In this document: in pieces, positions 24,552-33,972 of the stretch
Layout: each line of letters begins with the position of its first letter
How positions within the stretch are numbered: position 1 is the stretch's first letter
Assembly (NCBI GenBank): GCA_947383215.1
Contig: CANDCP010000002.1
Coordinates: 71,568-132,977 of the forward strand
Length of the DNA: 61,410 nucleotides
Direction of reading: 5' to 3'
From: an uncultured Roseburia sp.
GTDB taxonomy: Bacteria; Bacillota; Clostridia; Lachnospirales; Lachnospiraceae
The notes under the pieces: model-generated
The model's input: only the letters and a program-made list of their open reading frames with translations
Told to the model about the DNA's origin: nothing
The model's database searches: none
Program-made: the position numbers and the translations under genes

Positions 24552-26717
24552 ATGAATATTATTAAGAGAAGCGGAACGGAAGCAGTATTTGATAAAGAGA
24601 AGATTCTTGCTGCGGTGATAAAGGCAAATGAGAGCGTTGTTGAGAGCGAAAGAATGAGCGACGGACAGATTCGACTGATTGGGGAGACGGTAGAAGCTTT
24701 ATGCGCAGGGATGAACCGGGCGCTGACGGTTGAGGAAATTCAGGATTTGGTGGAAAATCAGATTATGAATCAGCGCGCTTATACGGTCGCGCGAAATTAT
24801 ATTACATACCGCTATAAGCGGGCGCTGGTGCGAAAAAGCAATTCCACGGACGACCAGATTCTGACGCTTTTAGCGTGTAAAAATGAGGAAGTGAAGCAGG
24901 AAAATTCAAACAAAAATCCTACCGTGAGCAGCGTTCAGCGCGATTATATGGCGGGGGAGGTCAGCAAAGATATTACGAGGCGGTTTCTGCTGCCGCAGGA
25001 GATTGTCGAGGCGCATGACGCGGGAATCATTCATTTTCATGATGCGGACTATTTTGCGCAGCATATGCATAACTGTTGTCTGGTGAATCTAAAGGATATG
25101 CTTTTCAACGGGACGGTCGTCAGCGAGACGATGATCGATTCGCCGAAAAGCTTTGCGACGGCATGTAATATTGCGACGCAGAGTATTGCGCAGATTGCCA
25201 GTTCCCAGTACGGCGGGCAGAGTATTTCGCTGTCGCATCTCGCGCCGTTCGTGGAGGTGAGCCGCAGGAAATTCCGGCGTCAGGTAGAGCAGGAGTATAG
25301 AGCGGCTGGGATTATGCTGGATCAGGAAAAGATCAATACGGTTGCGGAGCTGCGTGTGAGGGAGGAGATCAGCCGCGGCGTTCAGATGATACAGTATCAG
25401 GTTATCACGCTGATGACGACAAACGGTCAGGCGCCGTTTGTGACCGTGTTTATGTATTTGAATGAAGTGCCGGAGGGGCAGACGAGAGAGGATCTTGCGA
25501 CAATTATCGAGGAAGTGCTGCGCCAGAGGATTCTCGGCGTGAAAAATGAAAAGGGCGTTTATATTACGCCTGCGTTTCCGAAATTGATTTACGTGCTGGA
25601 AGAGGACAATGTAAGAGAGGGCGGCAGGTACTGGTATCTGACGAAGCTTGCGGCGGAATGCACCGCGAAACGGCTGGTACCGGACTATATTTCCGAAAAG
25701 GTTATGAAGCAGGCTAAGGACGGGAATTGTTATCCGTGTATGGGCTGCAGGTCCTTCTTAAGCGTGTATAAGGACGAGCAGGGAAACCCGAAATATTACG
25801 GCAGGTTTAACCAGGGCGTCGTTACGTTAAACCTGGTGGATATTGCGTGCAGCAGCGGCGGGGATATGGAGCTTTTCTGGAAGATATTTGACGAGAGGCT
25901 TGCGCTTTGTTATCGTGCGCTGATGTGCCGTCATGAGAGGCTCAAGGGAACGCCCTCGGACGTGGCGCCGATTTTGTGGCAATACGGGGCGCTTGCGCGG
26001 TTAAAAAAGGGAGAGACGATTGATAAGCTTTTGTATGGAGGATATTCCACGATTTCTTTGGGGTACGCGGGTTTGTACGAGTGTACACAGTATATGACCG
26101 GGGAGTCCCATACGGATTCGGATCGGGGGACGCCGTTTGCGATTTCGGTGATGCAGCGCTTAAATGATGCGTGCGAGCGGTGGAAAAAAGAGACAGACAT
26201 TGGGTTTTCCGTGTACGGCACGCCGTTAGAGTCGACGACCTATAAGTTTGCAAAGTGTCTGCAGAAGCGCTTTGGGGTGATTCCGGGAGTGACGGATAAG
26301 AGTTATATCACAAACAGCTACCATGTCCATGTGACGGAGGAGATTGACGCGTTCGAGAAACTAAAATTTGAAGCGCAGTTTCAGGCGCTTTCACCGGGCG
26401 GCGCGATCAGCTATGTGGAAGTGCCGGACATGAAAGACAATCTGGATGCGGTTCTTGCCGTTATGCAGTATATTTATGATAATATTATGTATGCGGAGCT
26501 GAACACAAAGAGCGATTACTGCCAGGAATGCGGGTATAACGGAGAAATCAAAATTGTGACGGATGACGAGGGGAAGCTTGTGTGGGAATGTCCTAACTGC
26601 GGCAACAGAGACCAAAAAAAGATGAATGTCGCGAGGAGAACCTGCGGTTATATCGGCACGCAATATTGGAATCAGGGAAGAACACAGGAAATAAAGGACC
26701 GCGTGCTGCATTTGTAG
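24552..26717 (+). CDS. nrdD: Anaerobic ribonucleoside-triphosphate reductase
   Basis: 721 aa. N-terminal ATP-cone (IIKRSGTEAVFDKEKILAAV), then the glycyl-radical barrel. Zinc site CQECGYNG ... ECPNCGNRD near the C-terminus, followed by RRTCGYIGTQYW, whose Gly699 is the radical carrier. Reduces NTPs to dNTPs without oxygen; it marks an anaerobe. The activase gene nrdG, which commonly follows, is absent here: the next gene is a GT on the other strand. It may lie elsewhere. 24 bp behind murE, likely the last gene of that unit. Confidence 0.96.
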   Translation: MNIIKRSGTEAVFDKEKILAAVIKANESVVESERMSDGQIRLIGETVEALCAGMNRALTVEEIQDLVENQIMNQRAYTVARNYITYRYKRALVRKSNSTDDQILTLLACKNEEVKQENSNKNPTVSSVQRDYMAGEVSKDITRRFLLPQEIVEAHDAGIIHFHDADYFAQHMHNCCLVNLKDMLFNGTVVSETMIDSPKSFATACNIATQSIAQIASSQYGGQSISLSHLAPFVEVSRRKFRRQVEQEYRAAGIMLDQEKINTVAELRVREEISRGVQMIQYQVITLMTTNGQAPFVTVFMYLNEVPEGQTREDLATIIEEVLRQRILGVKNEKGVYITPAFPKLIYVLEEDNVREGGRYWYLTKLAAECTAKRLVPDYISEKVMKQAKDGNCYPCMGCRSFLSVYKDEQGNPKYYGRFNQGVVTLNLVDIACSSGGDMELFWKIFDERLALCYRALMCRHERLKGTPSDVAPILWQYGALARLKKGETIDKLLYGGYSTISLGYAGLYECTQYMTGESHTDSDRGTPFAISVMQRLNDACERWKKETDIGFSVYGTPLESTTYKFAKCLQKRFGVIPGVTDKSYITNSYHVHVTEEIDAFEKLKFEAQFQALSPGGAISYVEVPDMKDNLDAVLAVMQYIYDNIMYAELNTKSDYCQECGYNGEIKIVTDDEGKLVWECPNCGNRDQKKMNVARRTCGYIGTQYWNQGRTQEIKDRVLHL

Positions 26718-26753
26718 CGTCGGAGGCAGCCGCGATCCCTTTGGTATGACAGA

Positions 26754-27932
26754 TCAGTTGTCTGCGGGAAATACAAGCTCAAGTATCTCCCGCAGGCAAT
26801 TTTCATATGTAAATTGCCGCGAGACTTTGCGAAAGCCGTTTTCGGCGATTTCACCGCGTTCCTTTTCGTGGGAGAGATAATATTCAATTTTGTCTAACAG
26901 ATCCGTTTTGTCCTCGTAATAGACAAAGTCCTCATTCGGGGAGAAATGCATTACAAGGTCGTTCTGGTAATTTGTAAGCAGGAATCCCCCGCAGCTTAAA
27001 ATGTCCATGCAGCGCAGCGGAATGCCGTTTGTGATACTGCGCAGCGTGATGTTTAAATTGATTTTGCTGTGCCTGAAAATATGTGGCATTTCTTTATAAT
27101 AATCTGCGGTTCCCATGTTGGCGGCTTTCGGGACGGGCGCGTTTTTATCCAGAGTAAACAGCTTTAGAGGGAACCTTTCGGCTACCGCGCACAACAAGTC
27201 TGTGCGCTCCGTCTGCGTGATTTTGCGGTCGATAAAATAGTTTGCAAATACATATTCTAAGGACTGTACGCCGTAGCGGTCGACTTTGTAGTCCGTCACC
27301 CTCTGCATTTCCGCGATAATATCTTTGGAGAGGACTTCTTCAATAAAATTGTATCCCGAGACTTTGCGCTGCGCGTCCATAATTCCCTCAAGATAGCCGG
27401 CCGTATATTCGTTGACGCCTTTCAACCGGTCGAAGAAGTTGTGATCCTCGTGGTAGAGAGAGCCGATGAAGGAAACGTCGCACCGGTATCGGTCCATGTT
27501 TGCGGGCGTTGTCTTTAAGGTGCGCGCAATGCGCTTCGGGTTGATGGGAAGCGGCATATAGTATACGGTCTGGATCCCTTCTTTTTGCAGCCTTGTATAT
27601 AGCTCGCTGTCAAAAATAAAGACATAGTTATTCGGGTTGATGATGGTATAGGAGTAGACGGCGACCTGCGGGCTGTCATAAATAACGGAGATATAGGGGA
27701 TGCCGCGGCGCTTGCAGCCTTCCGATACAAGCGGATAATAATTGAATGAAAAACAAAAGGAAAAATCGTCCGCCGCCGCTTTATCAAACGCGCTGTCAAA
27801 AGAGGCGTCTTTTCGCTCTGTGTAATTTTCGTGAAAGAATGGCACGGTCTGGAATCCGAAATCCGAAAAAGTTTCCAGAATATCTTCTTTTCCAAAGCAG
27901 GGCCAGTCTAAATACAGTATTTTTTTTGCCAT
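26754..27932 (-). CDS. CgeB-like glycosyltransferase
   Basis: 392 aa. Same two-half plan as the gene at 16592: FCFSFNYYPLVSEGC, SVIYDSPQVAVYS, NNYVFIFDSEL, a central SFIGSLYHEDH and YTAGYLEGIMDAQR, and the C-terminal block MPHIFRHSKINLNITLRS, GIPLRCMDILSCGGFLLTNY, YYLSHEKERGEIAENGF. AAAGGAGA precedes the ATG. Probably in one transcript with the GT at 27966-29144, 33 bp upstream. Converges on nrdD, with 36 bp between the stops and no obvious terminator. Confidence 0.82.
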   Translation of the reverse strand: MAKKILYLDWPCFGKEDILETFSDFGFQTVPFFHENYTERKDASFDSAFDKAAADDFSFCFSFNYYPLVSEGCKRRGIPYISVIYDSPQVAVYSYTIINPNNYVFIFDSELYTRLQKEGIQTVYYMPLPINPKRIARTLKTTPANMDRYRCDVSFIGSLYHEDHNFFDRLKGVNEYTAGYLEGIMDAQRKVSGYNFIEEVLSKDIIAEMQRVTDYKVDRYGVQSLEYVFANYFIDRKITQTERTDLLCAVAERFPLKLFTLDKNAPVPKAANMGTADYYKEMPHIFRHSKINLNITLRSITNGIPLRCMDILSCGGFLLTNYQNDLVMHFSPNEDFVYYEDKTDLLDKIEYYLSHEKERGEIAENGFRKVSRQFTYENCLREILELVFPADN

Positions 27933-27965
27933 TTTGCGTCTCCTTTTGTGATGAATCCGATATGG

Positions 27966-29144
27966 TTAACGTGCAAAGGCGAGCTCCATTAACTCGCACA
28001 GACGGATGATGTAGGTGTGGCAGTTTACGACTTTTTCGTAGGCATTGTTTGCGATTTCTTTTCGCCTGCTCTCGTGCTCCAGGTAATAACGGCATTTTTC
28101 CGTCAATTCTTCCTCGCTGGAGTAGGTTTCGATTTCTTCTCCGATCGTGAAGTATTCCGGAAGCTCAGACTGGTAATTGGTAAGGCAAAAGCCGCCGCAG
28201 CCTAAAATATCCCAGATTCGAAGCGGAAGCGCGCTTCGAATGGATTTTGCAGTAAAATTCAAATTGATGCGGCTTTCATGGAAAATAAGAGGCATCTCGC
28301 CCATCGTCGTCGCCAGCCCCTTTGCGCGGATACCGGGAAGCTTTGAGGTATCGCTTCCGGTATATAAATCGACAGAAAACTCTGTACAGAGCCGCTTTAA
28401 GAGCCGTTCGCGCTCTAAGACGGTTACTTGCGTCCCGAGGAAGAACTGAGAGACGATAACCCGGTCGGTAAGCGAAGAAGCGTAAGGCAGGCTCGGAAAA
28501 TGCTTCGCATGTTTCTTAAAAATTTGGATGTCCTCATCCTTAAGAATGTCGTCGATAAAATAATATCCGTAGACTAACAGCTGCGCTTCGATCAGTCCGT
28601 CGAAGTATCCCAGGAGGCGTCCCGGCAGATTTTCCAGGTCCTGATACGGACATTTTTCGGTATAAAGCGAGCCGACAAAGGAAAGGTCGGAGGCATATTT
28701 TTTTCTCTGCGACACAGGCGCGTTTTTGATCGCGTTCTGTTTTTGGTTGACATTTACGGCCAGAGGCAGGTAAAAAACACAGTCGGGGTTCATTGGAGAA
28801 ATTTCATGATACAGACTGCGGTCAAACAAAAAGATTCGGTTCCATGGATTTGATACGGCGGGGGAATAAAGTTCCAGCACCGGGGAATCTACGATCCAGC
28901 TGATGTATCGCAGCTTCATAATATTGCACACTTCCGCGATAAACGGAAAGAAATTGATCGTGAACACCGCGTCGTGCGGAGTGTCCATAAGTATCCGACT
29001 GACAAGGGCGACGCCCTCTGCCGGCGGAAAGTTTTTTGTATATACTTCCGTGGTAACTTCTGTTATCTCAAATCCGTATTCGTGGAAAGCGTCTATGATA
29101 TCGGGTTCACAGATGCTCCCGTAACGGTAAAATAATATTTTCAA
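27966..29144 (-). CDS. CgeB-like glycosyltransferase
   Basis: 392 aa, TTG start with AGGAGG 9 nt upstream. Shares the family blocks: FTINFFPFIAEVC, SWIVDSPVLELYS, FVGSLYTEKCPY, GYFDGLIEAQLL, MPLIFHESRINLNFTAKS, LPLRIWDILGCGGFCLTNY and YYLEHESRRKEIANNAY. First gene of the minus-strand pair; the likely promoter is at 29238-29266. It differs enough from its neighbour (for example ILGCGGFC against ILSCGGFL) to suggest a separate donor or acceptor specificity. Confidence 0.82.
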   Translation of the reverse strand: MKILFYRYGSICEPDIIDAFHEYGFEITEVTTEVYTKNFPPAEGVALVSRILMDTPHDAVFTINFFPFIAEVCNIMKLRYISWIVDSPVLELYSPAVSNPWNRIFLFDRSLYHEISPMNPDCVFYLPLAVNVNQKQNAIKNAPVSQRKKYASDLSFVGSLYTEKCPYQDLENLPGRLLGYFDGLIEAQLLVYGYYFIDDILKDEDIQIFKKHAKHFPSLPYASSLTDRVIVSQFFLGTQVTVLERERLLKRLCTEFSVDLYTGSDTSKLPGIRAKGLATTMGEMPLIFHESRINLNFTAKSIRSALPLRIWDILGCGGFCLTNYQSELPEYFTIGEEIETYSSEEELTEKCRYYLEHESRRKEIANNAYEKVVNCHTYIIRLCELMELAFAR

Positions 29145-29237
29145 TCTGGTTTGCCTCCTGAACGGTACGTACTCATTTGCGCACGGATAGAGTTATGGTT
29201 TCAAAAGGGACTTTTGACACCGGAATCCTATAAGTGT

Positions 29238-29266
29238 ATTATAATAATTGTTGAAAATAAAGTAAA
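29238..29266 (-). promoter_or_regulatory. Sigma-A promoter for the minus-strand GT pair
   Basis: On the minus strand TTTACT (29266-29261), 17 nt, TATAAT (29243-29238). It stands back to back with the sigma-D promoter that reads the other way. Confidence 0.6.
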
Positions 29267-29271
29267 CCCAA

Positions 29272-29299
29272 TAAAGGAAATTGGCGTATTCGCCGATAT
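29272..29299 (+). promoter_or_regulatory. Consensus sigma-D promoter in front of a glycosyltransferase operon
   Basis: TAAA (29272-29275), 16 nt, GCCGATAT (29292-29299), 37 bp before the ATG at 29337. Both elements match the sigma-D consensus at every base; the spacer is one longer than at the flagellin promoter. Confidence 0.8.
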
Positions 29300-29336
29300 A
29301 ATAAAAAAGAGCGGGCAAAAGAGCCAGGGAGGGCGT

Positions 29337-31814
29337 ATGGCAAAAATAAGTATCATCATTCCATGCTACAATGCAGAGGGAACCATAGAAAAGTGTGCAT
29401 CGTCACTGTTTGCGCAGACAATCGGTATGGAGGGACTGGAACTGATTTTTGTAAACGACGCCTCTGTGGACGCGACGGCGGAGAAGCTTCTCGCGATTGA
29501 GAAGCGCTATCCGGGTCAGGTTATGGTCGTGAATCTTGAGGAGAACAAAAAACAGGGCGCTGCCAGAAATATCGGAATATCTTATGCCACGGGGAAATAC
29601 GTGGGATTTCTTGATGCGGACGATTATGTGGAGCCGGATATGTATGAGAGCCTTTATCAGGCCGCGGAGGCGTTTGGCTGCGATATGGCCGGGGGCGGTT
29701 ATTTTAACGAAACGGTTTTAGAGGACGGGAGCGCGGCGCTTCAGCCGGTGGAGGATACGCTGATCAAAGAGAGGGCCGTGTTCGTAAATAACGGCGAGGA
29801 AAGAAAAAATCTGATTTTGCTTGGGACAAACACGCATTTTGGCGCGAGGATTTACAGGCTTGACCGGATTAGGGAAAAGCGGCTGTACTTTCCGGAGGGC
29901 ACTTTTTATGAGGACAATTATTGGCAGTCGCTTGTAAATTTCGAAATTGGCAGCTACTATATTTTTGGAAAGCCGTTTTATCACTATGTTAACCGCGGCG
30001 GATCAAGCTCAAACCATGTGACGGAGGAGAATCTGCTGCAGAGTATGCAGATACAGATTCTTCTGATGAGGGAGTATGAGGCGCGCGGGCTGCTTGGGCG
30101 TTTTCGGACAGAAATTCTGGCAAAGTTTTTAAAGAGTTACTGCGTGATGAATTTGCTCGGCGCATATCTCGAGTGGGGCGAGATCCCGGAGGGCGTCTAT
30201 GGCAGGATGTATGCCGAATTAAAACGGTTCGGCTTCAATCAGTACGATAATCCGTATCTGTGGGTATGCGACTGCGGTCTGATGCGGGAGTTGTTTGCGG
30301 TAAAGCGCTCCGGCTGGGAGAGAAGGCTTTGTATGCGGCAATACAAGGAGTTGCTTGGGGAAGGAAAAATCGGACAATGGAGCGACGTATTTGCGGACGG
30401 TTCGGAAGCCGAAATGTGTCGGCAGCTTTGGCTGGAATATAAGGATCAATGTTTTGAAGTGGGACTGAACGCGGGGAAATTACAGCGGGAGGGGACGTTT
30501 AACCGCCGCGTGGAGGAGCTTTTGCGGCAGGCCGACGAGATCGGTTTTGTGGAGGATGGAACGGTATTTTTGGAGCAGATGATCGGACGAAAAGGCGAAT
30601 TTACGGCGCGTTACAGAAAGCGCTGTCCGATTCTTGTGTATCGGGGGGACGACACCTGCTACCGCGTACTCGATTCTTTTGCGGATGCGTTTATTGCGGC
30701 GCTTAGGAGAGCGGGAAAGGATGTAGAGGTATATCATATCGGGGAAAAGGGCGCGGAGGGTCTTTTGGAGCTGATCGGGCGTACTTATCAGGCGGTCGTG
30801 GGATTTCAGACGTATCTGTTTTCGGTGCATTTGCAGGACGGGAGAAATGTGCATGACTGTATAGACGGGCCGAAGTTTCACTTTATATTCGATCATCCGC
30901 TCTGGATGAAGGAGCATTTAGAGCAGGGCCCGAAGGAATATTATATTTTCACGCACGGGAAAGATTATCAGAATTTTGTGACGCGGTATTTTGGGGACCG
31001 GGTAAAGGCGTGCTATCTTCTGCCGCCGGCAGGGAACGATGACGGGGGCGGGGCGGATTTGTGGGAGAGAGCGAGAAACCTTGACGTGACGTTTGTCGGA
31101 ACGTGGTACGATTACAGGGAGCGTCTTGCGTTTATCCGGAATACGAAGACAAAGGAGCGTTATCTGGCAAATCGTTTTCTGCTGATTATGAAGAAAAATC
31201 CAAAGCTTCGCGCGGAGGAGGCGTTTATGCAGGCCTTGTCGGATTATGGGATTTCGCTGGGCGACGAGGATTTTAAGAACGTACTGTTCGATCTGAAGCA
31301 GGTCTGTTTTGCGATTATGACTTATTATCGGGAAAAAGTGATGCAAACGCTTCTCGAGGAGGGTCTTACGATCCACGTTTACGGGGAGAGCTGGAAAAAA
31401 AGTCCGCTGACGCGGTTTGACGGTTTGATCTGCCATCCGCAGGTGACGGTGGAGGAGAGCATAGAAGTCTGGAAGGATTCTAAGGTTTCGTTAAACGTTA
31501 TGTCATGGCATAAGGGAGGATTTACCGAGCGCATTGCAAATATGCTTTTGTGCGGGACGGTGGCGGTGTCGGATGTGAGCGATTATCTGACAGAGAATTT
31601 TGTCGACGGGAAAGAGATGTTGCTGTTCGATTTAAAGGAAGTAAACGTGTTGGCGGACAGGATAAAGGGAATCCTTGCGGATGAGAAGCTGCGGCGGCAG
31701 ATTGCGAGGGCGGGCTGTGAAAAAGGCCGGCGTTTGCATACGTGGGAGCGGCGCACGGATGAGTTCCTTGCGATATTGGGAGATCTTCAGGAGGAAAAAA
31801 CAGATGAATGTTAA
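29337..31814 (+). CDS. Bifunctional glycosyltransferase: GT2 domain + CgeB/GT1-like domain
   Basis: 825 aa. Residues 1-~250 are a GT2 (GT-A) domain: ISIIIPCYNAEGTIEKC, FVNDASVDATAEKL, GAARNIGISYATG and the metal motif DADD. A linker region (about 250-430) follows. The C-terminal ~360 residues form a CgeB-like GT-B unit (HFIFDHPLWMK; VTFVGTWYDYRERL; CGTVAVSDVSDYL; RRLHTWERRTDEFL) closest in this window to the gene at 39037. ATG at 29337 has AGGGAGG just upstream; the frame back to 29151 holds the promoter. Two transferases in one chain suggest sequential sugar additions. Confidence 0.83.
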   Translation: MAKISIIIPCYNAEGTIEKCASSLFAQTIGMEGLELIFVNDASVDATAEKLLAIEKRYPGQVMVVNLEENKKQGAARNIGISYATGKYVGFLDADDYVEPDMYESLYQAAEAFGCDMAGGGYFNETVLEDGSAALQPVEDTLIKERAVFVNNGEERKNLILLGTNTHFGARIYRLDRIREKRLYFPEGTFYEDNYWQSLVNFEIGSYYIFGKPFYHYVNRGGSSSNHVTEENLLQSMQIQILLMREYEARGLLGRFRTEILAKFLKSYCVMNLLGAYLEWGEIPEGVYGRMYAELKRFGFNQYDNPYLWVCDCGLMRELFAVKRSGWERRLCMRQYKELLGEGKIGQWSDVFADGSEAEMCRQLWLEYKDQCFEVGLNAGKLQREGTFNRRVEELLRQADEIGFVEDGTVFLEQMIGRKGEFTARYRKRCPILVYRGDDTCYRVLDSFADAFIAALRRAGKDVEVYHIGEKGAEGLLELIGRTYQAVVGFQTYLFSVHLQDGRNVHDCIDGPKFHFIFDHPLWMKEHLEQGPKEYYIFTHGKDYQNFVTRYFGDRVKACYLLPPAGNDDGGGADLWERARNLDVTFVGTWYDYRERLAFIRNTKTKERYLANRFLLIMKKNPKLRAEEAFMQALSDYGISLGDEDFKNVLFDLKQVCFAIMTYYREKVMQTLLEEGLTIHVYGESWKKSPLTRFDGLICHPQVTVEESIEVWKDSKVSLNVMSWHKGGFTERIANMLLCGTVAVSDVSDYLTENFVDGKEMLLFDLKEVNVLADRIKGILADEKLRRQIARAGCEKGRRLHTWERRTDEFLAILGDLQEEKTDEC

Positions 31815-33918
31815 AATATATACGATGACCCATAAGTTATTTCAAAAGCCGGAGGATCCGGTATACGTTCCGATGCACGTCGGAAAAGCGATTTCCGATG
31901 ATCTCGGTTATATGGGGGACGATACGGGAGAACATATTTCTGATTTAAACCCGCTTTACGGAGAGCTGACCGGGTTATACTGGATATGGAAGAATGAGAC
32001 GGAGGCCGACGTAATTGGGATTTGTCATTACAGGAGGTATTTTCTTACAGAGGACGGGAGCCGTTTTATGGCGCAGGCGGATTATGAGGCCGCGCTGGCG
32101 GACTGCGATGTCCTGACGTCCGATTTTCTCTCAAGTGGCGGGAGCAACCGGGAGAATTTTGCAAGGGCGCACAATATTGCGGATATAAACGCGGTGGGGG
32201 AGGCGTTAAAGAAGCTGTATCCGAAGGATTATTCGGCGTTTGAGCAGGTGATGGCGGATGATAAGTGCTGCTACGGAAATTTGATGGTGACGACGAAAGA
32301 AAAATTTGACGAATACTGCGACTGGTTGTTTCACATTTTTGCGGAGGCGTCGGATAAGATCGACGTTTCTGATTATGATCTGTATCATAAGCGCGTTTAC
32401 GGTTTCCTCTCCGAGGTCATGCTTTACGTCTGGATTGCGGCCAGAGGATACCGCCGCAGGGAATGTCGAATCGGGATTACTTCGGAAAAGGCGGAGACGA
32501 TTGAGTTTAAACAGGCGATGACCAGCCTGATTGCCGCGGGGGAAATCGGACAGGCGAAGGAATTGTTTTACGGTTATCTGAAGCTCCGCCCCGATATCAG
32601 GGAGAATGCGTCGGATATTCGCGGGGAGATTCCGATGATTGAGATGCTTCTCTATATTATGCATGAGGAGGCAAAACGGGGCGAGGACGGCATGTTGAGT
32701 TTTTCAAGGGAGCTGCCGCTTTTGCTGGAGCATTACAAAAATACGAGGACGCTTGTGCAGCGGCATAAGGACGGGGTGCGGGAAAACGGAGCCGCTTATT
32801 TTGCGGAATTTCCGATATCGGATACGGCGCTTTCTATTATTGAGGCGGATATCCTCGGAGAGCTTTCGCTCTATGATTATTTGAATGAAGGCAGACCGCC
32901 GAAAAAGGTGTCGGTTATTGTGCCGGTCTATAACGGGGAACATCAGTTTCAGGGATGCCTGGGAAATCTGGCTCATCAGACGTTGGAGGATATTGAGATT
33001 ATTTTTATTGATGATTGTTCTACGGACAACAGCCTTGCAATTTTAAGGGAGTGCCAGAGGCAGTATCCCGACCGCGTGAGAGTGATTGCGTCCCCGGATA
33101 ACAGGAGGGCCGGCGGGGCGCGCAATCTTGGCCTTGACGCGGCAAGGGGAGAGTATATCGGCTTCGTGGATTGCGACGACGTACCGGATACGAAGATGTA
33201 TGAGCTTCTGTATGCAAAGGCAAAGGAAGGCGATTACGACATGGTGGACGGCGGGTTTATCTATGAGGGGAAGGATACGATCGTCTTGTATACAGGGGAT
33301 GAGGATACCGGGGTGCTCAATGCAAAGAAGCGCAGCCGTCTGATTATGCGCGGCGGTTATCTGTGGAGCAAGCTTGTGCGCCGTGAATTGATTGAGAAAT
33401 ATCATTTGCGGTTTCGCGAGCGCGTGCCGATGCTTGAGGATTCTGATTTCCTGGATTTCTTGTTTTCGACTGCATTTAATATCGGAAATTTAAAGGAAAT
33501 CATTTACAATTATAAAAATACGGACGATTCGTTGTCGAAGAAGAGAGACAGAGAGTCGTACTGTGGAAGTTTGTATGAAGCGATGAAGGGTACATGGGAG
33601 AAGGAGCATGTCCTGCCTAATTTTAAAAAGTTGCGTTACGCCCTGGATTACGGGATGCTTCAGTTTTATTCGTTTGCGGTGAACGCCTGTCTGGAGAGCC
33701 ATATTGCAAAAGAAGATTTCCCGGCGCTTGAGATGCTTGAAAAGTTGAGAAAGTTAAGAAGGAAAACGGTGTCGCCGGGGTATAATAATGAGAAGCTGAA
33801 GAAAACGCTGCCAACGCTGGATGTAGCGATTATGCAGATGAATGATGACGATCCGAAGAAGCTGCTGGAAGTTGCGGCGGAGTTAAAGTGGGAGTTTTCA
33901 AGCAGACTTCCGTCATAG
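31804..33918 (+). CDS. DUF4422 glycosyltransferase fused to a GT2 domain
   Basis: 704 aa. Residues 1-~240 fit DUF4422 (KIYTMTHKLF; LNPLYGELTGLYWIWKNE; VIGICHYRRYF), a family found in polysaccharide loci. From about residue 370 a GT2 domain follows: VSVIVPVYNGEHQFQGC, FIDDCSTDNSLAIL, GGARNLGLDAARG, and DCDD as metal motif. The ATG at 31804 lies inside the end of the previous gene (11-bp overlap), so translation is coupled. Like its neighbour it joins two transferase modules. Acceptor unknown; flagellin glycan is the contextual guess. Confidence 0.8.
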   Translation: MNVKIYTMTHKLFQKPEDPVYVPMHVGKAISDDLGYMGDDTGEHISDLNPLYGELTGLYWIWKNETEADVIGICHYRRYFLTEDGSRFMAQADYEAALADCDVLTSDFLSSGGSNRENFARAHNIADINAVGEALKKLYPKDYSAFEQVMADDKCCYGNLMVTTKEKFDEYCDWLFHIFAEASDKIDVSDYDLYHKRVYGFLSEVMLYVWIAARGYRRRECRIGITSEKAETIEFKQAMTSLIAAGEIGQAKELFYGYLKLRPDIRENASDIRGEIPMIEMLLYIMHEEAKRGEDGMLSFSRELPLLLEHYKNTRTLVQRHKDGVRENGAAYFAEFPISDTALSIIEADILGELSLYDYLNEGRPPKKVSVIVPVYNGEHQFQGCLGNLAHQTLEDIEIIFIDDCSTDNSLAILRECQRQYPDRVRVIASPDNRRAGGARNLGLDAARGEYIGFVDCDDVPDTKMYELLYAKAKEGDYDMVDGGFIYEGKDTIVLYTGDEDTGVLNAKKRSRLIMRGGYLWSKLVRRELIEKYHLRFRERVPMLEDSDFLDFLFSTAFNIGNLKEIIYNYKNTDDSLSKKRDRESYCGSLYEAMKGTWEKEHVLPNFKKLRYALDYGMLQFYSFAVNACLESHIAKEDFPALEMLEKLRKLRRKTVSPGYNNEKLKKTLPTLDVAIMQMNDDDPKKLLEVAAELKWEFSSRLPS

Positions 33919-33972
33919 TAGACGATAGGGGAGGGATTGAAAGAGCTGTATGTGACCGAGAAGGAAGACTGG

